DNA of 64,000 nt, taken from Rhizophagus irregularis. Its lineage: Eukaryota > Glomeromycota > Glomeromycetes > Glomerales > Glomeraceae. The notes under the pieces are model-generated. The model searched no databases. It was not told the DNA's origin and saw only the letters and a program-made list of their open reading frames with translations. Positions within the stretch are counted from its first letter, which is position 1. The number at the start of each line of letters is the position of its first letter. This document shows, one piece after another, positions 1 to 8,868 of the stretch. The position numbers and the translations under genes were made by a program. The stretch is from contig NC_089436.1 of assembly GCF_026210795.1 (NCBI RefSeq), positions 3,472,001-3,536,000 on the forward strand, read 5' to 3'.

Positions 1-32
1 GCAAAACTTTATGTAGGCAAACACAGAAAGCT

Positions 33-623
33 TTGAGGATTGACGATTTATTCGAAAAAATAGGAATGGACAAGCTTCAATACATAAAAACATATAGTGC
101 GGATACTATTTCGAAATTTACTGTTCCTCAGATTCAAACAATTATAGATCACTTCACCGAAAAACGTTCACAAAGTGAACAATTCACTGATGAAGCCGAG
201 GATGAAGAACAAGATGACGAGGTCCCAGAGGGATCCGATCAGAATAATGCATTGGAGGTCTTGTCATTAGCAAAGCTAACATCAACTGCACCTATCCCAT
301 TAGCCCATATCCCTAATTCTTCAGATGATACCTCCAGCTCGAAAAAATTGGATACCAAGGTAGAGGTAGTACCACCTATTCCTCAACCCAATAATCCAAC
401 CCACGTCCAGGCCCGCAATAAAGTCTTAAAACTCTATCCTGATATATCTTTTCATAGTAAACCCTCCGATGAATCTGAAGATGTATATCGTTGCAGAACA
501 AAGTCTTCAATATGCCCATCATGTAAGACGAATCATAAAGAAAATATAGTAGGTCGATATTGGGAGGGATCTTATCTTTTGAGTTGTATGTATAAGATGA
601 AAGGACTCGAGGTAGTGGTGTAA
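33..623 (+). CDS. Acidic protein with C-terminal zinc-ribbon-like motif, 5' end uncertain
   Basis: I do not recognise the function. The frame is open from the window edge region with its first ATG at 66, so the start may be at 66 or in an upstream exon outside the window. The middle (about residues 45-70) is rich in Glu and Asp, followed by a Ser/Pro-rich linker. The C-terminal 40 residues hold a CPSCKTNHKE motif, then Trp and Tyr and a further Cys, a C-x2-C-x3-H...C arrangement that looks like a small zinc ribbon. A second ORF at 811-1023 carries the same arrangement. Viral primases have a similar C-terminal ribbon, but that link is only a resemblance. Confidence 0.5.
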   Translation: MRIDDLFEKIGMDKLQYIKTYSADTISKFTVPQIQTIIDHFTEKRSQSEQFTDEAEDEEQDDEVPEGSDQNNALEVLSLAKLTSTAPIPLAHIPNSSDDTSSSKKLDTKVEVVPPIPQPNNPTHVQARNKVLKLYPDISFHSKPSDESEDVYRCRTKSSICPSCKTNHKENIVGRYWEGSYLLSCMYKMKGLEVVV

Positions 624-810
624 CCCAGTCATGCAAGATCAACCACCTGAAATGCGCAGAAGATATCGGGAAAATTCTCTTTTTTTCTTCGTATAGCTCA
701 GAAAAAAAAATCTACCATGGTACCAAAAGCTATGACAAGCATGTTAACAAACCTCAAGCCTCTGATTTCAAGCCTATCACTTTCGAAGCCAAACATTAAT
801 TTTCAAATCC

Positions 811-1023
811 ATGTTAGAGCATTTCACATACTTGAAATTCGGAAATTGTTTCAGAGGGATTGATAATTATAATTTTACATCCCCTCAGCCGTGGAGCTCA
901 CCATGCCCTATTTGTGATGGAAAACATGGGAATTATGGATTACATGGCTCATGGTATGGAACAGAATATTGTCTTACTTGCTTCACTTCAGGCAATAAAT
1001 TCAGGTTCGCGATTGTGGCTTAG
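811..1023 (+). CDS. Small zinc-ribbon-like ORF
   Basis: A 70-residue frame starting at an ATG. It holds CPICDGKHGNYG, then a Gly-Ser-Trp-Tyr stretch and YCLTC, matching the C-x2-C-x3-H...Tyr-x-Leu-x-C layout seen at the end of the ORF at 33-623. It may be a separate exon or a truncated duplicate of that family. The segment just downstream (about 1035-1077) repeats the segment just downstream of the first ORF (about 644-680), so the two zinc-ribbon tails probably arose by duplication of a block of about 400 bp. Function unknown. Confidence 0.4.
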   Translation: MLEHFTYLKFGNCFRGIDNYNFTSPQPWSSPCPICDGKHGNYGLHGSWYGTEYCLTCFTSGNKFRFAIVA

Positions 1024-1322
1024 ACCGGACCGATCACCTGAAATGCGCAGAAGATATCTGATATTGGGAAAATTCTTGCCGATTGAATACCAATCATTAT
1101 AAGAGGTTTTGGTACAATTGTGGTCAATGATCTTATAATAAATGCATGTTTAAATTACAGATAAATATCGCAATATTGGGCGTCCGAATTTATTTTTTAT
1201 CACTATATTAGTAAAGTGAAAAGTAACCTGTGCTTTATATTTTTGCAATGGTAGGTATACAGTCGCAATGAATAAAAAAAAAATTAAGTTTTATAATCTA
1301 TTTTAGCATGATAATTAAATCT

Positions 1323-2122
1323 TCAATTTTCCAATAAATCCAATAAATCTTTTATCCATTCCGCAAACAACACTCCCGGCCCAAAGATTGATATCGCTAG
1401 AGTTGGTTCTACACGATAATGTAACATTACTCCCACTCCTATCCCAGAAGCACATAACGGCAATAATATATAAAACACATCAATAAAAAACTCTTTATTA
1501 AAAATATATTCTTTTGTATGAAATAAAATTGATATAATCGAAATTGATTGGATCAAGTACGTTATACCGTATGAAATTATTTCGTATTTTGAATCAGTAT
1601 TTCCCGAACTACCCCAAATAATAAGACCGATGACAGTTGCACAAACAAGTGTAATAGTAATAAACTCGACCGTCAATTTCTATTTAATTGAAAGGAAATT
1701 AAGGATACGAAGAAACTAAACAGTCATTTAAGTGAAATAGCTCAGTGAATTTAGAAAAAATAACAAAAAAAAAAATAACATACTCCTTGTCCACGTTGTT
1801 TTTGTTTTACGGATTGTACCGTTGTAAGGTATTTCTTTCTTACTTCGTTATCTCTAAAACTAGTAAATAATTCTTTCCCATCTTTAGGCAAACCGTCGTA
1901 AACATCTCGTAATTCTTTCGGCAAATCTTGCAGAAATGCATTTAACTCATTCTTTCGACCTTCTTCTACTTTATTGTTTTCTTGACTCTTTGGGTCTCCT
2001 ACTCTATCGTTTTCTTCATTTTCTAGAACTTCATTTACTCCATCGTTTTCTTGATCCTTTGGGTCTCCTACTCCACTGTAATTTTCATCTTTTAGACCTT
2101 CTTCCACTACAGTTAATGACAA
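1323..2122 (-). CDS. Spliced membrane protein with acidic N-terminus, four predicted TM segments
   Basis: Two minus-strand exons join across a GT-AG intron at 1680-1783 (104 nt, donor GTATGT) and stay in phase, giving about 231 residues. Exon 1 codes a charged segment with two near-repeats of GDPK.QEN and an amphipathic region around FLQDLPKELRDVYDGLPKDG. Exon 2 codes a hydrophobic region with four likely membrane spans: FITITLVCATVIGLIIWG, ISYGITYLIQSISIISILF, a span over FYILLPLCASGIGVGVML, and a weaker one near LAISIFGPGVLF. There is no ATG at the open end of exon 1, so another short 5' exon is likely; an ATG near 2202 followed by GTACAT is one candidate. Family not recognised; the intron argues for a nuclear, host-type gene. 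Confidence 0.6.
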
Positions 2123-2202
2123 TGTATTAGTAAATTTAAACCGTATCCTTCCTAAATCCTACCTATAATACGTACATGTACGTAAAGCAATCTTTCCATT
2201 CA

Positions 2203-2819
2203 TGATTAACGTTAAAAAATATTATACTGAAAAATCCAAAGAATTAGAATTTAAACTAAATAGATGATGATATATTACGTCATCGATAAAAAAAATGATA
2301 CTACTTTCCGGATCAGGATAAAACTACGGAGGTTAAAAAAGATTTTGTAAAAGGCGTCGCACAATGCGCAGTCCAGATATGGTTGGTAAAGTTTTCGGGA
2401 TAGTCACCAAAATTTTATTTTATGGAATGTTCGTTAAATAATCAGAATAGGCCAAGCTTTAAACTATCGGAACCAGTGGTCGTTGTATATAACAATGAGA
2501 ATATGGAAAACATGGTTGGGAAAGTTCTCAGCCATATTGTTTAGTTGCTGGAAGCCGGACTCCGCTCTTGGCATAGACAAAGAGAGGGAAATAAAAAGGG
2601 TAAAATCATTGAGCAACCTCGCAGGAAAATCGAATTAGAATTTAGGGACAGATAGGGCTTAGGATAGAAATGTAGAAACTTCGTCATATATCATGGGCAA
2701 TGTCCCGATCTTGTATTTATTTTTCGCATGTAATAATAAAAATTTCCCTTGGCGAACTCGGTTCGCCCAAAATCACGTGTTTTTTTTATTTTGAATGCTT
2801 ATATACATTGTATTAGATC
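2203..2819. other. Intergenic, no gene seen
   Basis: No convincing coding frame. The DNA includes TGCGCAGTCC-type words that recur near 3.8 kb and 14.2 kb. The last 60 bases before the coiled-coil ORF at 2820 include a T-rich tract and could hold its promoter, but no defined element is recognised. Confidence 0.4.
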
Positions 2820-3032
2820 ATGTCATACGAGCTTGAATTATTGAAACATCGCATCACTGAACTTGAGGCTGAGAATACAGAGCTTAGGAAGGAGAATACT
2901 GAGATCCCCGATCTTAGAAACAAACTCCTTTCATTGAATAATGAAAGAATAACTGAACTTAAACCGGAAATCGTTATTCCTAATAGGATACAAAAAATTA
3001 AGGAGTTCGATCTCCTTTATCCACAGATATAA
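2820..3032 (+). CDS. Short coiled-coil protein
   Basis: A 70-residue ATG-started frame whose first 50 residues form a clear heptad coiled coil (HRITELEAENTELRKENTEI). The Glu/Leu-rich repeat style with 'AEN.EL' and 'EIP.LR.KL' is one I recall as very common in predicted Rhizophagus proteins, where it often precedes other domains. Here nothing follows, so it is either a small free coiled coil or the stump of a longer gene. The convergent acidic gene on the minus strand ends only about 50 bp downstream. Confidence 0.45.
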   Translation: MSYELELLKHRITELEAENTELRKENTEIPDLRNKLLSLNNERITELKPEIVIPNRIQKIKEFDLLYPQI

Positions 3033-3079
3033 GTAATTGCGTCACAGGCATGCATAATCTGCCGGGGGGAATTATCCAT

Positions 3080-3520
3080 TCAATAATTGTTAAGATCCCA
3101 ACCTTTCACGGGATTGGCTAACGCATCCAAGAGTGCATTATGTTCTTTCGCCCCAAATGTATTAGACCTAGAGAATGCATCGAATAATCTATTTTTTTCT
3201 CGATCAGATATGTCTGGAAGACGTCTGGTAAATTCCATGAGTACAATGTTCCGATGACGAGCTTCCCGGGTTTGATAAAGTTTTTTCAAAGCATCTTCAC
3301 CAAAACGTCTTTTATAATCCCATCCGGTATATCTTTTCCTAGGGTCCCAATAATTGTCCTGATCATCATCACTATCTTCTTCGTCGATGTCAGATTCGTT
3401 ATTGTCGTCGTCATCCATGTTGACGGGCGCGACTTCATTATCTAATAATCCCAAAGCCTCCAAGAATTCGTATACCTCAATTTTATCACCAGCACTAGTG
3501 TCAGAATAGGTTTGTTCCAT
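3080..3520 (-). CDS. Hypothetical acidic protein
   Basis: Single open frame of 146 residues from an ATG at 3520. Residues 36-55 are a dense Asp/Glu stretch, followed by a basic aromatic segment (YWDPRKRYTGWDYKRRFGED) and a helical C-terminus. There are no membrane segments and no signal peptide. I do not recognise the family. The charge pattern would suit a nuclear or nucleic-acid-associated protein, which is inference only. It converges with the coiled-coil ORF at 2820-3032. Confidence 0.5.
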   Translation of the reverse strand: MEQTYSDTSAGDKIEVYEFLEALGLLDNEVAPVNMDDDDNNESDIDEEDSDDDQDNYWDPRKRYTGWDYKRRFGEDALKKLYQTREARHRNIVLMEFTRRLPDISDREKNRLFDAFSRSNTFGAKEHNALLDALANPVKGWDLNNY

Positions 3521-4713
3521 GACGATAATATACCAAAATACCTTATCTTCAATTTAGGTTATTTAGCTTCTCTCGTCTATGGTCACTCCGCACTGTAGTA
3601 AATACCCAGAAAATATGTTACGTCACTAAACATGATAAAATACTCATGATATTTGATGATCCGTACCTTAGTCAGTAATGAGTCCCACCATCTCTCCGGT
3701 AACCGCCTAGAAGAATTATTGGGCGAATCAATTACTCGCATTGAGTGAATTATGTATTTCTTTTTTTCGAATCACGTGGGTGGCTTAGGTGCACAGTTTT
3801 ATTCTTCTCCGCAGTAATACGTCACTGGTTCACATCCGCAGAATATTCTATGCGCAGTAAGACGTCATTGAATTATATCCGCAGTTGGTATTAGTCATGT
3901 GAATTAGTGAGACTTGCAAATCTATGGGGCCAGATCGTGGGGCTAGATCAATGAATAATTAATCCGTTGACTATTTTTCCGGAAAGTTCTGGACTTGTAG
4001 CGTAACACGCATATTACGAATCTTTGGATTAGCATTATTACGCAAGTCAATCTAATATCCCTGATGTTAGAATGGGACAAGAATGGAAATTGCGCCTCTT
4101 AATCTACCGATTTACAGATCTTGATCCTATTGAAATGTAAGGGGCCTACATTCTACATAATAAAACAAATTTCCATTTACGGGTCGTTAATGGATTTGTA
4201 TTGGGGTACGAATAGGGGCTTAAACAACACAAAAAACATGCGCGATCTTCCAGATCTTGTGTGATCTTAACGATAAACAGTATATTTCTTGATAACAGCC
4301 TCATCTTTATTACTCCATTAATATTAAATCACAGCATATCAAGTTGTCATAAAATCGTAATTTGTCAGATTTTATTTTAAGCACTATTGTTAAATGCGCC
4401 TCAAATTCAGGGAGGAACATTTGTTATTATTAGGGATCCAGGCCGTTATAATTGTTTTAGCTGAAAAAATATAATTATGAAAAATGTAGTTATGATGAAT
4501 ACACATAATAAAGCAACGTAATTTTTTGATCTATTTAAATCGGGTTAAATTCTCTTTTCGCGCGTAGTAGGCATACAGTATAAAATAAACCCTTTTCCCA
4601 GCGCATTTACGCAAGATAACTATTGCTATAAAAAAATCAAGCGTTAATATCTAAAAAAACTTGATCCACCAATAAAATCTCAATAAAATTACTACGCATC
4701 AATTTACCTAATC
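3521..4713. other. Intergenic with scattered CCGCAG/TACGTCA words
   Basis: No gene seen. Between about 3585 and 3890 the words CCGCAG, GCGCAGTAA and ACGTCA recur several times in loose alternation (for example near 3810, 3836, 3855 and 3878), as in a degraded repeat array. The stretch from about 4,560 up to the ATG at 4714 probably contains the promoter of the next gene. Confidence 0.35.
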
Positions 4714-5316
4714 ATGTCCAGTTTGTCATTGCTCAACTCTTCGGGGGTCATGCCTTTTTTGACCTTAACCGCTGTTTTTTTGTTCATTGGTCCAGTGTTA
4801 ATCATGGGGATCGCTACCATGTGGTCAAATCTCAAACAAAAAATTTCTGATGAACTTTCCGCACATGTCATCAAAATACTCATCGATCTTGGTATACTAA
4901 ATAATATACCAAAGAGGTCACTTCATGACCAGATCTTTACTGAACTTAATGATAAATTTGACACATGTATTTCCGATATTAATTCTATTTTCACTGAGAA
5001 GCTCGACAGAATCAATAATGATCTTAATAGTAAACTTACTGCGGAAGCTGAAAAAAACGAGGCACGTGATGATGACTTCACTAAGGAGACGCATTTAATG
5101 ATCAGTACTGTTACCGAAAGGCTCGATAGGATCGAAGAAGCCTGTCGTAATGATTTTGGAAACATTTCGTCCGAATTTACATCAATCAAAGCTTCTATTG
5201 AAATTCTTCAAAATGATTTGGCCCAACGTTATGCGGTTGTCCGAAGAGCCGATTTTGATCAACAAAGCGTGTCCAATGAATCTGAAACTAATGGATCTGG
5301 GCTGGAAGTTCGCTAG
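4714..5316 (+). CDS. Membrane-anchored coiled-coil protein
   Basis: ATG-started frame of 200 residues. A hydrophobic segment at about residues 13-36 (FLTLTAVFLFIGPVLIMGIA) can act as an N-terminal membrane anchor or uncleaved signal. The rest is largely helical coiled coil (repeated LDRI.NDLNSKL and LDRIEE patterns, residues about 65-165). Function unknown. A small same-strand ORF with an HTH-like fold follows at 5433-5621. The anchored coiled-coil layout recalls the protein at 21561-22613, where the membrane segment is at the other end. Confidence 0.5.
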   Translation: MSSLSLLNSSGVMPFLTLTAVFLFIGPVLIMGIATMWSNLKQKISDELSAHVIKILIDLGILNNIPKRSLHDQIFTELNDKFDTCISDINSIFTEKLDRINNDLNSKLTAEAEKNEARDDDFTKETHLMISTVTERLDRIEEACRNDFGNISSEFTSIKASIEILQNDLAQRYAVVRRADFDQQSVSNESETNGSGLEVR

Positions 5317-5432
5317 ACTCTGCCTCAGCTTCAACTAGTTCAAGCTCTCCATCTGAAGGTTCCAATTTATCTGGAATTTTTGATATTACTGGAGACATTA
5401 AAATTCGCTTTAAACAACACTTTGATCGACTT

Positions 5433-5621
5433 ATGAAGGCGAGGAATTATACTTTTGATGAGATGTGTTACTCGGTAGCGGTAGATATTCGTAGTCTTGG
5501 AGGGAATATTAAAATCTCAACAGTGAAAAATTTTTATGGTGGTGTTGGTCGCAGTACAGTTCCTACTGTTAATCAGATAAACGCATGGGTAAATAGTTTT
5601 AATAATAATAATGCGGAGTAG
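5433..5621 (+). CDS. Small HTH-like ORF
   Basis: ATG-started frame of 62 residues. The pattern FDEMCYSVAVDIRSLGG, then ISTVKNFYGG and PTVNQINAWVNSF looks like the helix-turn-helix core of XRE/Cro-type domains (an 'S.VKNF..G....P....I..WV' layout). This is a weak, motif-level call. The stop codon lies inside a sequence, GAGTAGCGGGGAAGG, that is repeated 450 bp downstream at about 6072. Confidence 0.35.
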   Translation: MKARNYTFDEMCYSVAVDIRSLGGNIKISTVKNFYGGVGRSTVPTVNQINAWVNSFNNNNAE

Positions 5622-5753
5622 CGGGGAAGGAACTGCCAGTATATGAGTTAGGGCTCGGCAGGCATTTATGCTTATTCCTCCCTTGAAACAACCTGCTACT
5701 CTATTGTTTTTTACTTTCATTTTTACTTAGCCGGCCGGCCTTTTCTCATGTAT
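5617..5753 (+). repeat. Duplicated 3'-tail element, copy 1
   Basis: Starts at the stop codon of the HTH-like ORF with AGTAGCGGGGAAGGAACTGC and ends with CCTTTTCTCATGTATTAC. The same ends occur at 6072-6153, but copy 1 has about 50 extra bases in the middle. The shared part includes GTTAG.GCTCGGCA. Confidence 0.6.
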
Positions 5754-5862
5754 TACATTGCAATAAAGAATGTTTTGATTGATTTTTAAAATGTGTGCGT
5801 TTTACAAATGTAAATATAAATCTATACATGTGCTATTCAGGTGATTATTAACTCTCATGATA

Positions 5863-5964
5863 GTAAACTAAATGATTCCCGATTTATACTTTCATTTGAG
5901 AGAAATGCATGAAGCGTCATTATGCGTGTAAACTAAATGATTCCCGTTTTATACCTTCATTTGA
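5863..5964. repeat. Two 37-bp direct repeats, 65 bp apart
   Basis: GTAAACTAAATGATTCCCG followed by TTTATAC.TTCATTTGA occurs at 5863-5899 and again at 5928-5964, with only two mismatches. They sit between the two copies of the 3'-tail element. No function is evident. Confidence 0.6.
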
Positions 5965-6071
5965 AGATAATCTCCAACGCTGTATCTAAGACACAATTTG
6001 TTAATATGTAACCATATTTACATTCAGATAATATTCGTTTATGAGTAGAAAGCAAATTTAATAATAACTAC

Positions 6072-6153
6072 AGAGTAGCGGGGAAGGAACTGCTAATACA
6101 TAGGTTAGAGCTCGGCAAATCTGCCGACCTTTTCTCGTGTATTACTTTTCGAA
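6072..6153 (+). repeat. Duplicated 3'-tail element, copy 2, with hairpin
   Basis: Second copy of the 5617-5753 element, preceded by a Asn-codon-like AATAATAA tract as in copy 1, so part of the ORF tail was duplicated too. In this copy TCGGCA-AATC-TGCCGA forms a perfect 6-bp stem just before a CCTTTTCTCGTG run. Confidence 0.55.
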
Positions 6154-6218
6154 AAAATAATGAAATAAAAACTAATTTGTAGAAACATATAAAATATTTG
6201 CTAAATTGCTAATGTTAA

Positions 6219-6581
6219 CTATTTTTTTGCTCTCTTTAGAAATTCATCTTCAGTTTCATCTTCTTCAACGTAATGTTTTGGTTGAAGATACTGAGGTGGA
6301 GAAGGAATAATGCGGTCGGCGATAATCTCTCTGTCTTCACGAGACTTACTATATTCTGGAAGTGCATCGACATGTCCACCTGCGTCTTCTCCTGTATCAA
6401 TCGATTCTTGATAAGAGGGGTCATACGACGGGGGATTGCCCGATTGAGAAGTATTAAGAGGTATAGTATGCTCGAATATCGTTGGGTTTTCAGTTGTAAG
6501 CGTTACAATCTGCTCTTCAAGGCTTGTCCCGGGATTATTCTGAGTCGAATCTATTCCTATTATTGTATAATTTGTAATCAA
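6219..6581 (-). CDS. PPxY-motif protein, start uncertain
   Basis: Open frame of 120 residues with no ATG at its open end, so the true start or a 5' exon is unresolved. It contains NPPSYDPSY (a PPxY motif), LPEYS, and PSPPQYLQP (a second PPxY). PPxY motifs bind WW domains, in fungi typically those of the Rsp5/NEDD4 ubiquitin ligase and its adaptors. The remainder is acidic and looks disordered, ending in a charged DETEDEFLKRAKK tail. A role as a ligase adaptor or substrate fits, but is inference. PPxY also serves as a late-budding motif in viral proteins; nothing else here argues for that. Confidence 0.45.
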   Translation of the reverse strand: MITNYTIIGIDSTQNNPGTSLEEQIVTLTTENPTIFEHTIPLNTSQSGNPPSYDPSYQESIDTGEDAGGHVDALPEYSKSREDREIIADRIIPSPPQYLQPKHYVEEDETEDEFLKRAKK

Positions 6582-7052
6582 TTCAACACATTGATTTCTT
6601 CAGATAACCATTTTTTCTAAAAATCAAGGATAAAGAGGACAAACTAAAACGAATACCCATTTAAAAGTAATCATTTACCTTGCTGGCTTGTCATTTTGAA
6701 TTGAAGTTTAATACTATTTTTTTGTGGATATATTTATATAAGTTTACACATTCCCGATAAGGTCTATCACCTATCTCAATCAGCATGCTCAATCAGCTGA
6801 ACTATCAGATGCTGTTGCGCCAAATTCCTGATTAGGTCTAACTCCATCAGTTGGATCATCAGGCGCCAAATTCCTTGATCTTATCTCATTAATCACCATC
6901 TTTGAAATTTGAATCGTGATATTCCTTAATATAGGTTGATAATATCATGATATTATCTAGTATAGGTTGATAAAGAATCGATATAACACATTGAAATTGC
7001 TATAATTCGTTAAAACGCTATAAATCACTAAGATCAGTTATAAACTATAAAA
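6582..7052. other. Intergenic, short local repeats
   Basis: Contains GCGCCAAATTCCTGAT twice in variant form (near 6816 and 6869) and AATATAGGTTGATAA-type words twice (near 6940 and 6960). A TATAAACTATAAAA stretch ends directly at the ATG of the next gene and may be part of its promoter. Confidence 0.4.
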
Positions 7053-8171
7053 ATGGATAGAACGAATTACTATTCTGGTTTAAACCCTATAGTGGTGCAG
7101 GCGCTAAACAATCTGCAATATAGGTATAGTGGTGAAATGCCAGAAATGTGGTGTTCTCGTGTTCGTTATCCTTTTAAGAAACTTCTTGAATATAACCCAA
7201 AATACTTTTCCAAGAATGGATTTATCCAAATGGTTGAAAGGGTATATATAGATGGGGAATTTAAAGCTGGGAGATGCTCATTACATATTTATTGCACTGT
7301 ATGCGACTCCTTAGTAATTATTCGTGAAAATACCATCGAATGTGGCAATGATCATCTGAAGAAATGTATTGCTAGAACGGCCAAAAGGCGCAGTACATCT
7401 ATACAAAAGAATACAAAAAAGGAGATTGAAGAGATTTATCTAACATATTGTTTTAAATTCAGTAAAGGCTTATCTATTTATTCCTATGCGGATGATTATG
7501 AAACTTGGAAAAAGCATGTAAATCATTTAATCGATACTGTAAAAGTTGTCCAACGGGCTTGGAGAGCTTTCAAGTTGAGACCTGAAACTTGGGCAAAACG
7601 AGTTTGGAATATGGTGAGGAATGATGGTACTCCTGACAAGAAGAAGTTTCTATCTCCTCGTGGTAAAAGAGATATTTATGATCCATATGTATGGTATATT
7701 GATCAAAAAATTCTAGCTAAAGATTTACCTGAATCTTTTCTGAATAATCTATATGATGGTCATATTCCACGCGAGTGGGCAGAAAAGAAGAGTGATCAGT
7801 TACATAATCGATTAGGTAATATAGCATATATAGTTGCTTTTATAGTATTACATCAGCAAGGCTATAGAATCGTTACATATGGTGATTGGTCTTATATGTT
7901 AAAGTGGCTATCGAATCCTGAATATTACCGTATTAATGAATATTATAACAATGGCAACGTAAACTTTGTTAAAAGTTCAGAATATGCGCGTTATAGATGT
8001 AAAATAACAGGCAAACCATATCCATGTGATTCGCTAGAAATTGACTATTTTAAATCTGAATATGGTTTTACTATCGAGGGAAAGTTTAACATTATAGATT
8101 TCTCAGATTCAAATAATAATTGTGAATATGTGTGCCGAGTTTTTCGGGCCATAGATTCTTTATCAAAATAA
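7053..8171 (+). CDS. Glomeromycotina-type hypothetical protein with IQ-like helix
   Basis: Single open frame of 372 residues from ATG. An N-terminal part holds YCTVCDS and two further Cys/His residues (about residues 85-110), possibly a small metal site. Around residues 165-195 comes VQRAWRAFKLRPETWAKRVW, an IQ-motif-like basic helix, then NDGTPDKKKFLSPRGKRD. I recall this 'RAWR...RPETWAKRVWN.VR.DGTP' signature from many predicted Rhizophagus proteins of unknown function. The C-terminal half is globular without a motif I can name. No membrane segment. The frame is intact, so the gene may be active. Confidence 0.6.
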   Translation: MDRTNYYSGLNPIVVQALNNLQYRYSGEMPEMWCSRVRYPFKKLLEYNPKYFSKNGFIQMVERVYIDGEFKAGRCSLHIYCTVCDSLVIIRENTIECGNDHLKKCIARTAKRRSTSIQKNTKKEIEEIYLTYCFKFSKGLSIYSYADDYETWKKHVNHLIDTVKVVQRAWRAFKLRPETWAKRVWNMVRNDGTPDKKKFLSPRGKRDIYDPYVWYIDQKILAKDLPESFLNNLYDGHIPREWAEKKSDQLHNRLGNIAYIVAFIVLHQQGYRIVTYGDWSYMLKWLSNPEYYRINEYYNNGNVNFVKSSEYARYRCKITGKPYPCDSLEIDYFKSEYGFTIEGKFNIIDFSDSNNNCEYVCRVFRAIDSLSK

Positions 8172-8868
8172 TATAGTATTATATTTATGTATAATTATTA
8201 GCCAAAGACGCTTTACTTAATAATACAATAAATCATTTTTTTACTTTCATTCGCTTACTCCACTACAATGTATGGGTGATCGCCTAGTGAAATGTATCAC
8301 CTTCATAATTTATGTGAAATAAAAATTGTGATCCGCCTAATCTGGGTTAGACCAGCCATGCGACAGAAAATAAACGTGTTTCTGATCCCGTTGAGTGGAT
8401 ATGATGTAATAAGTAATACTCTATGCTTGTGCGACGAAATAATTTCACACACCCAAAAATATTTCGAATTTTTTTCCCTAGCAACGTTTAGTGGAATAGC
8501 ATTTATTTGTGAGTTTATTTCTCCAGAGCTACAGGCTATTTCTACTATATGGGGTTCACTAATTTCGACAGAAATACATTATATAACGTTGCTAGGTCTT
8601 AGTATTAAGCGGTCAGGCGAAAAAAAGTTCGTATATGCATATTCCCCAACGCCTTTGCAATGTTGAGATCTACAATGCACATTCCGCATGTCTTACTCTT
8701 AAACATAAAATTTTGGCGTAAAGTGCCTCGCATATTCTCCTTTCTCTTCCCCCCCAACATGAACTCGGGTTCAGAGAAATGTTAATGGGGAATGCGAGAC
8801 ATTTAAAAAGGGCAAGTATAGATTATATTATTTCTTAGTTTTTCTCTACACCGAAATCGTATTCAATA
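8172..8868. other. Intergenic with a 12-bp inverted repeat
   Basis: CCTAGCAACGTT at 8477-8488 is matched by its exact reverse complement at 8586-8597, enclosing 121 bp. A 124-codon frame crosses this region (8292-8666) but has no recognisable features and is probably chance. The final 60 bases before 8869 presumably hold the promoter of the next gene. Confidence 0.35.

Noticed and set aside
8292-8666. 124-codon frame upstream of the multi-exon gene
   Set aside because: No motif, crosses the 12-bp inverted repeat, and composition resembles intergenic DNA.
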